A stretch of DNA of 64,000 nucleotides from Laburnicola sp. R22_1 (lineage: Eukaryota; Ascomycota; Dothideomycetes; Pleosporales; Didymosphaeriaceae): contig JACONQ010000019.1 of the NCBI GenBank assembly GCA_014281115.1, positions 1,426,001-1,490,000 of the forward strand. Reading direction: 5' to 3'. The notes under the pieces were generated by a model. It had not been told where the DNA came from. It worked only from the letters and a program-made list of their open reading frames with translations, and did no database searches. Shown one piece after another: positions 44,601 to 56,433 of the stretch. Both the position numbers and the translations under genes were made by a program. Every line of letters starts with the position of its first letter. Within the stretch, counting starts at the first letter, position 1.

Positions 44601-46620
44601 ATTCGCGTAAGATAAGCCAGACTAAGTATAATTATAATACACATAATAAAGAGCTGTTTGCAATAGTAGAAGCCTTTAAACACTAAAGGTACTATTTAGA
44701 AGGCACTATAGAGTAGGTAGAGCTTCTAATAGATTATGCTAACCTATAGGGATTTATAACAACTAAAGTTCTAACCTAACACTAGGCCTAATAGGCTAAA
44801 TAGCTCGCCTTATTTAATTTTGAGATTAGACACCGCCTAGAAAAAACAAACCTAGCGAACGGACCCTTAAGGAGGCCTAACTACAAGTTAAAAGGAGCGG
44901 AAAGGCCTAATAGGACAGATAGTTTCTAAGAAAGACTGCTTAGAGAGCTTTAAAGTAAGCTAAAGCTTAGGGGAGCTAAAATACCCTAGGAGAGGCTAGA
45001 AGAGCCTAGGCTAGCAGCCACCACGCGGATTGCGCGACCTAGGGAAAGACCTATCCTAGAAAATGCGTAATAAGAAAAATTTAAGAACTCTTTACTTTAA
45101 GCCATCTTTAAAGAGATAATAAGTAACCTAATAGTAGTTAGAGTAAGAGCGAGTCTCTCGCATCCTATAGAGGATTGCCCACTATAGATAGAGCGGTAGA
45201 GCCTAATTAAGAATTATTTACTCTAGTTTAACAGTTGTCTATACGTGCCAGCTAGCGTTAGGATTAAGACCTTAAGACGCTATTATAATAATTTGCTAGT
45301 AGGTCATTTTGGTTTTGTAAGAACACTTAATATTATCTAGAGAAAGTTCTAGTAGCCTAGGGCCTATTAGTTTATTAAGAATTACATCCTAACTTATAAG
45401 GCCTATAAAAGGATTAAGCCTACTAGATACGCATAGTATAGCTAACTTAATAGCTTACTAATCCCAATAGGTCCCTAGCAAGATATAATAATAGACATAA
45501 TTATAGACCTTTCTAAGAGTAGGGTACATAACTATAAGTATAATAGTATACTAGTAATTATAGATTGCTTTAGTAAAATAGCCCGCTATATAGCTATTTA
45601 TAAGGACATAACTATAGTAGAGCTAGCTAAGATCTTTTAGTAAGAGATTATATAGCTCTATAGTTCCCTAAGATTAATAGTAATAGACAGGGGTAGCCTA
45701 TTTATATTAGGATACTAGAGCACCTTTACGTAGTGCTTAGGGTTAAAATAGCTGCTTTTGACTGCCTTTTACCTATAGATAGATAGGCAGACTAAGAGGC
45801 AAAACTAGACGCTAGAGTAGTACCTACGAGTCTTTTATAATTATAAGTAGAATAATTAGGTCTTATTACTATTAGAGGTAAAGTACTTATATAATAATAG
45901 TATACACAGCTCTATAGGGAAGTCGCCTTTCTAGACTATATATAAATATAACCTGCCAACCACTAGCGTGGCTAAAGAACTCTAATTAAGGGGTAACGCA
46001 CCTTAGGCTATTACTAACATGACTAGAATAGCCTAGATAAGGGCTATTATACAAGAAACCATAATAAAAGCCTAGGCTTATTAGGCGAAGATATATAACT
46101 CTAAGCATAAACTAGTAGAGTTTGCTGTAGAAGATATAGTCTACTTTAATACACAGAATCTAGCCTTATTAAGGCCAAAAAAAAGCTAGACTATAAGTAC
46201 TAGGGTCCCTATAAAGTTCTACGCTAAGTAGGGAATTAGGCGTACAAACTAAGCCTGCCCAAGGACTTCTAGATCTACCTAGTGTTCTACGTGTGCCTAC
46301 TAGAGCAATTGGCCCTAGAGGGACTTATGCAGTGGAAGCAAAGTCCCCCTAAGGTTATGGTACCACAAATAGGTCTAGACATATACCTAATTAAATAGAT
46401 TAAGAATAGGATAAGAGAGAATAGCAAGTGCCTATACAAAGTAAAGTAGAAAGTGTATAGTAATAAAGAAAACTAATAGTTGCTAGTAGAAGATATTTCT
46501 AAAATAGCGATAAAGGCTTTCTTTAAGCGCATAGGCTTTATAAAGGACGCAAACCTATTAGAGGTAAAGATAGGTCCTAAAAGAGGCCTATAGGCCACGC
46601 AGAGGCCGGAGTCGCCCTCT
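41640..46620 (+). pseudogene. Decayed gag-pol of Gypsy A
   Basis: Coding remnants in order. A Lys-rich gag extends to about 42,840 with a damaged CCHC knuckle near 42,770-42,830 (GHYKDNC visible). A protease-like VDYGVETNFVS stands at about 43,023, with Tyr where Ser/Thr is usual. RT spans about 43,450-44,060 with YLDN at its catalytic box (about 44,018) instead of two acidic residues. RNase H lies near 44,510 (TNAS, the usual acidic residue replaced). Integrase-like sequence spans 45,290-46,050 and a chromodomain-like segment 46,400-46,520. Many in-frame TAG/TAA. Not functional. Confidence 0.8.
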
Positions 46621-47059
46621 AAAATAAGGAGGGGTAGAGATAACCCCAGAAAGGTCTAGATTGGCCTAGACTAGCCCTAGTAGGTAGACAGGCAAGTAAT
46701 AGTACGTAATTGCAGACTCTAAGAAGTAATAGTATTATAAAATAGGCAAAAATACTATTATAAATATGCAATATAAAGGATTATAAGAGCAAAGTATAGA
46801 AAAGCTTCTCTACTAAGAACCTAAACTAATTAGTATCTAAGATCTATAAACCAGGGAGCCAAGTACAAATAAGTCTAATTAAGGCCAAACTAGGCCAAAG
46901 CTACGTCTCTAGACTTATAAATAAGGCTAAACAAGGTCCTTAGTCTTTTTTAAAAGCCAAAGGGAGGCAGCAAACGCTAAAAGGGGGGTATCTTAGACTA
47001 GAAAAACGCTAGAAAGGGCCAAACAGGCCTAGAAAGCCTAAGGATCCTAATCCTAGGTG

Positions 47060-48069
47060 TGCACCTACTGCCACAACAACTTAAAATCCCTCTTCGCACG
47101 CTCCAAAGCCTTAGAACTTAGTTATACCCTCTTAACTAGGAAGTCTAACGCGTCCTTAAGCGCACTTAAGTAAGCCTAATATTGGTTAGCCTAGATTACC
47201 CTAGATAGGGCTTAGGAAGTTTAGATTACCTTAATAGCAAAGAGATTAGTATTATCTACTATCTTACTTTTACTTCTAGCCCGCTTACGCAGAGTACCTA
47301 TAAGACTACCCACGTTATTATCTACTAAACACTTCTAATTCTTCTTAGCCTTAGTCTTTTTCTTCTTAGTAAGCCTAAGAGAAAGAAAGCTATTAGTAGA
47401 AAAGTTAGCCTAGCTAAAGTGTAGTAAAGTGTCCTTATTGCTAGCATACTTGCCCTTAGTACAGCTATCCTAAAATTAGCCTTAGAAGGCCTTAATAGGC
47501 CTAGATAGAAAAAAATTATATTTAAATATTCTTAAAGATCTTCTACAACTAGATAGAAGCCTCCTTAAGAGGAGGCAAGATAGGCTGGGAGGCCTTAGAA
47601 CCCTTAGGGACCTTAGGAATCTCCTTTAACGCCCTTACGTTCAATTTAGCCTTAGTAAGATAAAGGCTGCTAGGATCTAGGAGGATAAGCTTTATGGCGG
47701 CCTAGAGCTTAGAGACAAGACGCTGGGAAACCTAAACATATTAGGAGACTCTTAAGAACTCTAGAGAGACCTAGATATATCTAGGTTGGCCCTACTTACC
47801 TAGAAACAATCCTAACTAGTATTAGCGCACTTAACGCACTTAAGTATAAGATTGTCCTGGTTAGGGTTAATAACGCTATCTAAGATGTAGGTTTTGCAGT
47901 CCTATAGAGCTCTATAGTCCTCTTAGAAAAACTGGCAAGGATAAACTTCCTTAACTTTATTATTATAGAGCTTGTCTACTAGACTCTAGAGGCAAGTTAT
48001 ATAGGAGTTTGTTATAATAAGTGTATTATTCTAGGCCGTTTTCTTTAACCTCTACAAAGTACTAGACAT
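47060..48069 (-). pseudogene. Decayed antisense accessory ORF of Gypsy A
   Basis: On the minus strand an ATG at 48069 opens a frame whose only interruptions are TAG/TAA codons of the kind RIP creates. It reads coherently as protein (TLIITNSYITC, DSVINPNQDNLILKCVKCAN). After one frame change near 47,770 it continues (LILLDPSSLYLTKAKLNVRA, LKEIPKVPKGSKASQP) and ends with a coiled-coil-like segment (SKALERAKRDFKLLWQ) near 47,090. KCVKCAN...DCF looks like a small Cys cluster, perhaps metal-binding. It lies entirely between integrase/chromodomain and the 3' LTR, opposite to gag-pol. Function unknown. Confidence 0.55.
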
Positions 48070-48530
48070 CTTAATAAGGGTAAGATAGGGCTAGATGGGC
48101 CTAGATCGGGCTTAACTAGGGCCAAGGCTATTCTAAGGAGGTTAAATAGATTAAAAAAAAGGATTAGGTAACGTTAAAGCAGACTATTAAGCGTTATTAG
48201 CTCTAGACAAGCCTAGATAGGTATAGAGAGACCCCCCACAGACCTAAGAAAACTCTAGATTAGGGGTGTTTTAGCCTAGAAGAGGCCTAGATTACCCTAG
48301 ATTACTCTTATTGGAGCCTACTAGGAGCGTCTATCCTAGAGGGTACTTACGCTAGAATAAGTGGCGACGTAGAGAGAGTGGGGAGAAGAGGTAATAGAGT
48401 AGTAGAGCTGGGGGTAAACTTATAAAGATATGCTAGTCTAAAATAGGCTAGTTAAGCGAGCTTAGCTAGCCTATTTAGAAAGATTTCTCTAGCAACCTTA
48501 GGGTTAAGGTCCTTTAAAGAAAGGGAGCTT

Positions 48531-48711
48531 TGTTATAACGCGTCCTCTATGGCAGCGTAATCTCCTAGTTATCCTAGACTAGCCTAGATTAGCCTTGGCT
48601 AGGTTAGAGTTTTCTTCTTAGGCCTTGTAGCCTTTAGACCTACTTTCCTTTTTTTAAGAGATCGCCTTAGTAGTAAATTAATAGATTAAGCATTATACTC
48701 ACAATCTTACA
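48531..48711 (+). repeat. 3' LTR of Gypsy A, 181 bp
   Basis: Begins TGTTATAACGCGTCC, ends ACAATCTTACA, followed by the CCCTC duplication. Same length as the 5' LTR. Confidence 0.92.
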
Positions 48712-48716
48712 CCCTC

Positions 48717-51296
48717 TTTATTAATATAAAAAACGCATTAGCTCGCTAAGTCCTATATACGCTAAAAGTACTTTAGTTTTAGTAGTATAAAATAGACTAT
48801 ATTAAGTAGCTAGAGAATATAAGATAAGTGCGCTAGTATATAAAGTATTAGAATCTTCTATTCTAAATAATAATTCTTAAAATCCTAGAAGTAGTAGCTC
48901 TTATAGCTATTTAGAATAAGTAATCTCTATAACTCTATTATACGCAGCCTTATATATGCGTTAAAGTACTTTAACTACGTAACTCTAAGCTTATTATTAG
49001 TTTAGCTAGTCTTTAAGACTAAGAGCTTCTAATTATAGAGGATACTAGTTTTCTTATACTACGCTAAGATATAAACTTACCCTTTATAAATAATAAAGAG
49101 TAAGGCAGTATATTTAGTAGTGCAAATATTCTAAATTACTATAACCTACCTACAGTTACCTAGCTAAATAAATATAGGTTAAAAATATTTTTCTACACTA
49201 GTTATAACCTTTATTAAGCTAATAACTTCTATCTAAAAGTCTATTATATTAAAGTTATAAATATCTTTATCCTACACTTTATACTTAGCTTTTATATTCT
49301 CTACTAGCTAAAACTATATATTTATAACTTCTAGGTATTTCTATTATATTCTCTATTAGTCCTTCGCTTAATTAAAAGCTATTTAAAGCTTAGGTACGCA
49401 CTTTATAAAGCGCTAAGCCTAGTATTATCCTATAGGATTTCTATACTATATAGCTAGTAGTTTATTAGCTATATCTTCTACTTTACCTAGCTAGGGTGCA
49501 AATTCTTATAAATCTAGATTAAGGATATACTATATAAGCGTCTGCTCTTTAGTTATAGTAAGCTTTGCTATGCCTAATTATATATCTGCTTAGGTAGTAA
49601 TTTTATTAATTTAATTACTTAGTGTAGACTTTAGAATATTATATACTGTAGTAGCGTATTATAGGCTTAAAATTTGCTTATTCTAATAGGTGTAAAGAGC
49701 AAGCTTAATTTTATCTTCTTAATTAGATAATAACGCGTTATATTATTAAGATATTATAATTTGTAGTAAAGTATTGTAGTCTTGGCAAAAACTATCTAGT
49801 GGACTAATCTGTCTGGGCTACTAATAGAATATATTATACCATTGCTAATTATTATATATTATACTAAAAAGAGATAGCTTTCTTAGAATTATTCTAGGAA
49901 GACTTTAAAGAAAAGGAAGAATACTATTTTTTAAAGTTAAACTATGTATTTAGAAGAGAGCTTATTACAGTTCTAGAAGAAAAGGGCATTATACTAAGAA
50001 TAAATACTAGAGCTATAAGTGCTAGTAAACTATATAAAGTAGTATAAAGTAATATAAATATTACTTATATATTACTACCTTTGCTAGCTCGTTTAACTTC
50101 TTATATATAAATACTAAGGCTAATCTTAAAGATACCTAAGCTAGTTAGACTATTATATAAATCTAAATAGAGTAAGCTACTACTACTATAGGCATTATAT
50201 AGCTATAGGTCCTTGCAAATATCTTAAGAGAACCTTTATATAAGTACTAAGGATAATCTTATTTATATAAATAACTAAATAAACTGCCACTCTTTATATA
50301 TAGTACCTAACTACTATTTTGCCTATCTACTTATAATTATTAAACGCTATATAGAATAGAGCTACTACTAGTTAAATATAAATTATAGGCACTATACTAA
50401 TCTATATAAACTAAGCCTATGCTATAATCTAACCTATATAAGCTTCTGCTTAAGCACAACCTATCTCCTTAGAGAATTCTAGCTAATAAGATAATTTAAT
50501 TTTAAAAGGTATAGAATAAGGATAATAACTATACTAGAGCTCTATATAATATTTTAGCAAATAAGACTAGGATCTTTATAGATCTATACAGACGCCTAGA
50601 TATTACTAAGAATTAATACCTAGCCATTTTTTTAAATATTCTTACTAGCTGTGCAGTATAGTATTACCTTTATACTATTTACCCTAGATAATTATAAAAA
50701 TACTTATATAAAGTACTTAATTGTTACTTTAACACTACTATTAACTATAACTAGTATTAGATAGACTAAAGTATAATAACTTTTATATAATACTAGCGTA
50801 AGAATCCTAATAAAAGTCTATATAAAGTCCTAAAGGCAATAATTAATAGGCTTACCCTTGTATAGAGAGTATTAGATATAGACTTTACTAGGAAATTTTC
50901 TTTCTATACTACTATTATAAGTATACTATAAATACCTAGAGCTAAAGTAGGCCATATTTATTTCTAAGCCTACCTATAAAGCTCTCTTTACTAATCTCTA
51001 TGCGTTAATCTAAGTTATAATTAATTGCTAATCTAATTAGTACTTATAAAGGCTAATATATACTATACTAATTACAAATATAACTTTTCTATATAAAGAA
51101 GAAGATTACTAGGCTCTTGTAAATAAGAATTTTATAGATAATTTATAATATTATTATTGCATTTTAGATCCTAATTAAATAATATTTATATAAAACTAAA
51201 GAAGTGTTTTGTATGCTATAAGGAAGATTATTAGTCTTCTAACTATTCGCGCAATAAGCGTACCTATATAATAAAATAGTATATTACCTTTTATGT
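48717..51296. other. AT-rich relic DNA, right flank of Gypsy A
   Basis: Continuation of the old DNA interrupted by Gypsy A. A coding-like trace at about 49,870-50,045 (EEYYFLKLNYVFREELITV) and further stop-ridden stretches to about 51,280 suggest a dead mobile element. Its family cannot be named. GTCTTGGCAAAAACT near 49,778 resembles the inner terminal repeat of the Fot1-type element at 59,866-61,736 and could be another fragment. Confidence 0.4.
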
Positions 51297-52608
51297 GTGT
51301 GGCGTTAAATTAACTACCTAGGGGTAGCACAACAAAGGCTTTTATCTTAAATAATATAATAAAAAAAGTAGAGCCCTCTACTTAGTAATTAAAAAAAGCA
51401 TAAAAAGGTAGTTATAAAAATGCGCGTTTAAACTACTAAGCGAGCTTAGTAGTCTTAGCGTAGGGCTACTTCTATAAGTAAATTTTTTATAAAGAGGCTA
51501 TTTAAAACTTTAGTAGGGAAGGAATAAAACTTTAGCGCAGCTACACTATAGTTATCTATTCTTTCTCTACTATTCTAAGTTGTAAACTAATTATCGCAAA
51601 TAATATAAGTTAATATATTAATAGGTATATATTATTTCTTATATGTAGTAGAATATATTACTAATTTAAGGTGCGAACCCTTTACTTATAGTATATTACT
51701 CTTTTAGGACTAGCGTAATTAGTAAGCGAGATTCTAAGTAAGACTACGTATATAGCCTCCTTACATACCCACCTTATGTGAATATTACTATTATTTTATA
51801 TTTAGATTCTAACATCTACTATTATTTTATATATAGTATAATAACCCCTATAGTGTTATTACACTATAATAGTAATTATTAAACTATAGTTTAACTATTT
51901 AAAACTTAGCCTATCTCTAAGGTATTAATAATAATAATAACACTTATTAACTAGCTTAGTAGGCAGGCCCTTACGCCCTTAAGTACTATATATATTAGGA
52001 GTATAGATACCTTCTCTAAAGTATTACTAACATAACTAATAGTAATAATAACACTTACTTATAGGTTACCTATTAATAATAGGTATAGTAGGAGATAAAG
52101 AATAGTTACTACCTTATAGTAATAAGTAAGTTATATCTTATAAGATATTAGCCCCTAGTATTATTATAATAGATAATTTCTAGGAGAGTAATCTACTTAT
52201 AGGTAAAGTGGCTTCTAATAATAACCTATAAGCTTTGCAAGCTTTATATATAGTAACTATTATAGTAGTTATAAGAGTAGCTTACTAATAAGCAAACCTA
52301 GTTATTATAATAACTATAAGCCTAGCTTACTTAGATAAGCTACCTATAGTTATAATTATAAACTTATTATAAGTTACTATAAATCTCTATAATTCTATTT
52401 ACCTTACTAACAAGAAATAAAATAACGTTAACATTACCCTAACCTAATAATAGTAATATCTCTAACTATAACGTCTCCTCTACTACCTATAATATATAAG
52501 ACCTTTGCAATAATAGTAGATAGTAATACTCTAGATAACTTATAGCCTAAGGCATAGTTAGAAGTTAAGTTAGTAAGATCTATACCTCTAAGCCGCCCCA
52601 CCGACCTA

Positions 52609-54724
52609 CCCGTTTTTCTCGCCTGACGCACGGGCTCACCTGGCGCACGGTTTTTGCCGAACATCGTCAAATGCTTTTGAAGCTACTGAGCCTCACATAA
52701 ATCTCTATATCGTCTAATTTTGAACAGTAGTAGGCAATTAAGTATAGCGAAAAAGTCTACTTAATTATCTAATCACGATATCTTGTAGGGAGGTTGATAT
52801 GCCGCCCCTAACGATTTGTCGCCTGCGGGGCCTCAATGACCTTAACAACCAATTGCTCGCTGCCACGAACCTCCTAAGGGACAATAGACTGCTGCTTCCT
52901 TGCTTTTCTAGCCTGTTTAGCAAATTGGATGTCCTTTTAAAGCTGCGCAGCAGCAAGCCGAGCCTGTCTATTGTCCTCCTTTTCCTACTGCTTCTGCGCT
53001 TGCTCTTAAAGCCAGATCTCCTTTGTAGTAGCCTTTATACAACGCCTCTCCTCTAAAGCTTGTTGCTTCTTAGCTTTCTTAATTGCCTTGCGCTAACTAT
53101 CCTTCTCTTTTTAGAGCCTTTCTGCCTCTACTGCCTCTGCCTTTTGAGTTTCACGCTCACGCGCTAGCTGCACCTTATTTAGGCTCCAAAAGATAGCACC
53201 ACTATCCTAAACTAGAGGCTGCTTAAGCTAGAGCGCTTTGCCTCTCTTCTAACGCTTCTTCTTATTAACTAGTGCTTTTTTAAGGCCTTAAACCTTAAGT
53301 TTCAACATTATATTTTAAGTAGAGAGCAAGTGGATTGTTTATAAGAGTAGCTTAGCCTTAGAGTTGTATACGTTGTTAACAACTACTTGTAGAATCTTAG
53401 TAACCTTCCTCCAATTGTCAGCTATAAGGATAGACCTCGAGCTCTCACTAGATAATAGTCTCTTAGCCTTAGTGTGGCTAAATCGTTCCAAGATAACCTC
53501 TGGCTTAAAGGGGTGAAGGCCACACAATTTAAAGCCAGAGAGGATATTCTTTGCAGTAAAAGCTTTCTCCCACGCAGTCTAGAACATGCGAAAGAAGTCT
53601 CGCTTAGTAAGTGCAGAGAAGGCTTGAGATTCCTCCATAAATCGTGCTACCTCGTACGAGTAGGCTTGTGAGAGTGGCCTGAACAGAGTGACGTTAAGCG
53701 GCTGCAGCGTATAAGTACTATAAGGAGGATAGACTGCTAGGAGGATCTTGTTATTGTCGCAGTACTTAATAAACTTCATATTGATGTAGGAGCCATGGCT
53801 ATTGAGGATAAGCAGTTAATACTGTCGCGGTCGAACCTTTAATTTAGTCTCTTAATTAAAGATAGTCTTTAACCATTAAAGCCCAAGGTTATCGTTCGTC
53901 TATCCGCTAGGAGAGGAAGCAAAGAAGGCTGTGTGTATTATAGGATTAAAATCCTACAGCCATAAGTCTTAAATATTGCCCGAGACAGCCTAGTAGATAA
54001 GGCCTAGGGATAGAGACAATCCATTAGCGCATATGTAAGCAATTATCATAATCTATTCACAATTACCGTCCTGAATTATTTGCCTAGTTCCCCCCTCCTC
54101 ATACCTCTGTTAAGAGAACACCCGCTTCATCTTTAATAGTACGCTAATAAGGAAGCCCTTCTCGTCCATATTGTAGGTGTGCTGTGGCTCAATCTCGTAC
54201 TACTTGATCTTACGCTTCAAGAGCTCGAAATAGAGTGCGTACTTAAAGGCAGAATTAGCTCTCTTCCTATCCTTGTCCATGCCATTCGTCCATTTTAATA
54301 CTAGGTTGAGATAGTGACGCTTAATGAACCAATCTGGCCAAGAGCTTCCCACTTATTTGCCGCTTATTTTAGTAGTAAAGTTGCGTAGCATGTTTCTTAT
54401 AGGCGGTAGCCCTCGCTGGCAGAGCTCGTCAACGTATTGTACCAGCTCTAGCTCCTGACGGTCGTTGAGAAGTCGTTGATTCTCATATTGGGCTGCACGG
54501 GAGCCCTGTACACCGCGCCACCTTCGCGATAGCGTAGATCGTTCAACACCATACTTTTTTGCTGTCTGCGCGATATTAACTTTTCCTCCAAGCTCCAAGG
54601 ATTTCAAAGATGCCAGCGCCTGCTCAATCGGGTCCATATTGGTGGAGCTACATCTATTTCAATTGTGGGGATTTTTGGAAAAGTGTGCGTCAGGTGAGCC
54701 CGTGCGTCAAGCGAGAAAAACGGG
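52609..54724 (-). mobile_element. pogo-type Tc1/mariner element (P1), inserted in the left TIR of P2, 2,116 bp
   Basis: A 40-bp terminal repeat starts CCCGTTTTTCTCGCCTGACG at 52609; its inverted copy ends at 54724 with 38 of 40 bases matching. TA stands at both sides (52607-52608 and 54725-54726). The insertion site is a TA within the left terminal repeat of P2. It carries its own transposase on the minus strand. Confidence 0.86.
53300..54637 (-). pseudogene. pogo-type transposase of P1, inactivated
   Basis: Starts MDPIEQALASLKSLELGGK with an HTH (NIAQTAKKYGVERSTLSRRW), then a CENP-B-like segment (LCQRGLPPIRNMLRNFTTKI). The first catalytic block is intact (YNMDEKGFL near 54,170). The second reads LLILNSHGSY near 53,800, with Asn where the catalytic Asp should be. 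YPPYSTYTLQPLNV follows. Several in-frame stops. Hence complementary damage to the P2 copy, which lost the first Asp instead. Confidence 0.78.
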
Positions 54725-54828
54725 TATGGCGCACCCCACCTATCGCGCGCGACGCGTTCGCGCACACAGAATTCTTCCAACTGCAATATCTCCACAACCA
54801 CATATAATTATCACATATAATTGTAGAT

Positions 54829-56433
54829 ATGGAGCCTCGATACAGTCCCTATGATCTCAAGCACGCAATATATGAAGCTGAGATGCTGCAAGGCGCCTCG
54901 GTACAGTCCATAGCCTTAGACTACGCGATCCCACCCTCCACACTTCAAAACCGCCTTAATGGCCGCACTAATACAGTATCTGCACAGTTACCACGCCAGA
55001 AGCTCTCTCCTAATTAGAAGAGATGGCTCGCTAATTAGATAGTTAAGAAGCATAGCCTTTGGCGCGCTCTAAGCTATGCTACTGTACACAAAATAGCCAA
55101 TTGCATCGCACGCGTTAACAGCGACCACATTCCTATAGGCAAGAATTGGATTGCCGGCTTTAGAGCTCGTAATCCAACCATTACCACCCTAATCAGTTAA
55201 TCACTCAATAAAGCACGCGTTAATAGGTTAGACAAATTAACTCTTAAAGGGTTCTTTACTATATTAAAGGCTATTGTTAGCGAACACTGCATTAAACCAT
55301 CCAATATCTGGAATATAAACAAACACAGCCTTCAGCAAGGCAGCAGTAGCAATGGGAGGATACTAGGACCTATAACGAAGTTAGAATCCAAGCGTACGTA
55401 CGTGAAAGAGCCTGGATCAACTAATTAGGTATTAATTATAGAATGCGCCAGCGCCAAGGGCCGCTCTATTAAGCCTCTCGTTATATTTAAGGGCGCAGGG
55501 CTTTAAAGTACCTGGTTCCCTATTAACAACGCGCCTAATTAGCACTATACAGTGTCCGAAAATGGCTGGACATTAAATAATATTAGTCTGCGGTGGCTGG
55601 AGACTAAATTTCTACCAGAAAGTACGCCTAACAACTTATCTGACTGGCGCCTTCTTATCTGCGATAGTCACGGCTCGCATACAACAACAGAATTTATATG
55701 GACGGCCAAAACTAATCGGATCTTTGTCCTATACTTGCCTCCTCACACTTCGCACCTACTTCAGCCTCTTAATCTGTCATTCTTTGGCCTACTAAAGCAG
55801 AATTACCGTCAGGAGCTAGATAGGCTGTCAGCCCTATCTAATGCAGCACCAGTTAAGCGCAATCGCTTCCTTATGCTATACGCAGACACTCGAGGCCGTG
55901 TCACAGCCAATCATATTATAATGGAGTTCCGTACAGCTGGTATACATCCATACAACCCTAGAAAGGTCCTCGATTCTTTACAACTACTGTGCAATTAGAA
56001 GGTTATAGTACCTCCAACGACTCCAAGCCCACCCTAGAAGCGCAAGCGATCACCCATAGTTCGTACACCATCTAGACCTTAAGAGATACCCTGTCTATTG
56101 GCAAATCTAGCAGATGGACAAGGATCTAGGGCGCAACGGCGGGTAGAGAAGGCGCTAATAAAGGGTTGGTCGCAGCAATTGACTAAGCTGGCTGCAGCCA
56201 AGGCGCGTATTGCCAGACTTAAGGCTTAAGTCGAGGATCTAAAGCCCAATAAACGCACGAAGGTCAAAGTAGACCTTAATGTTAGCTTTGCAGGGCTTAA
56301 CAATATCAAGATTGCACAGAAGCGGTCACAGAAGGCTTTAGCAAAGGATGGGCTTCGCCAAGGCTGTGGAGCAACGATGAGGTCCGCCAGAGGTCGTAGA
56401 CGAGGCGGGCAACGGGGAAAATCATCTGGATAG
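54829..56433 (+). pseudogene. pogo-type transposase of P2, inactivated
   Basis: Starts MEPRYSPYDLKHAIYEAEML, a Psq/CENP-B-type helix-turn-helix (SIALDYAIPPSTLQNRLNG). The DDE catalytic domain follows in the same frame: NIWNINKHSLQQG near 55,306 and LLICDSHGSHTT near 55,650, then LYLPPHTSHLLQPL. In-frame TAG/TAA occur at several places (first at 55,015). The first catalytic position, normally Asp in the N-x-D-E block, is Asn here; the second (CDSHG) is intact. C-terminal basic tail to about 56,433. Defective. Confidence 0.82.

Larger units (their letters stand above)
41273..48711 (+). mobile_element. Full-length Ty3/Gypsy LTR retrotransposon (Gypsy A), 7,439 bp
   Basis: Two LTRs of exactly 181 bp, target duplication CCCTC on both sides (41268-41272, 48712-48716), and a polypurine tract (AAAGAAAGGGAGC) directly before the 3' LTR. 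The internal order gag, protease, RT, RNase H, integrase, chromodomain-like tail identifies Ty3/Gypsy (chromovirus type). All frames are broken by stops, so it is defective. It is clearly less AT-rich than the DNA it interrupts, so it inserted later. An additional antisense coding remnant lies between pol and the 3' LTR. Confidence 0.92.
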
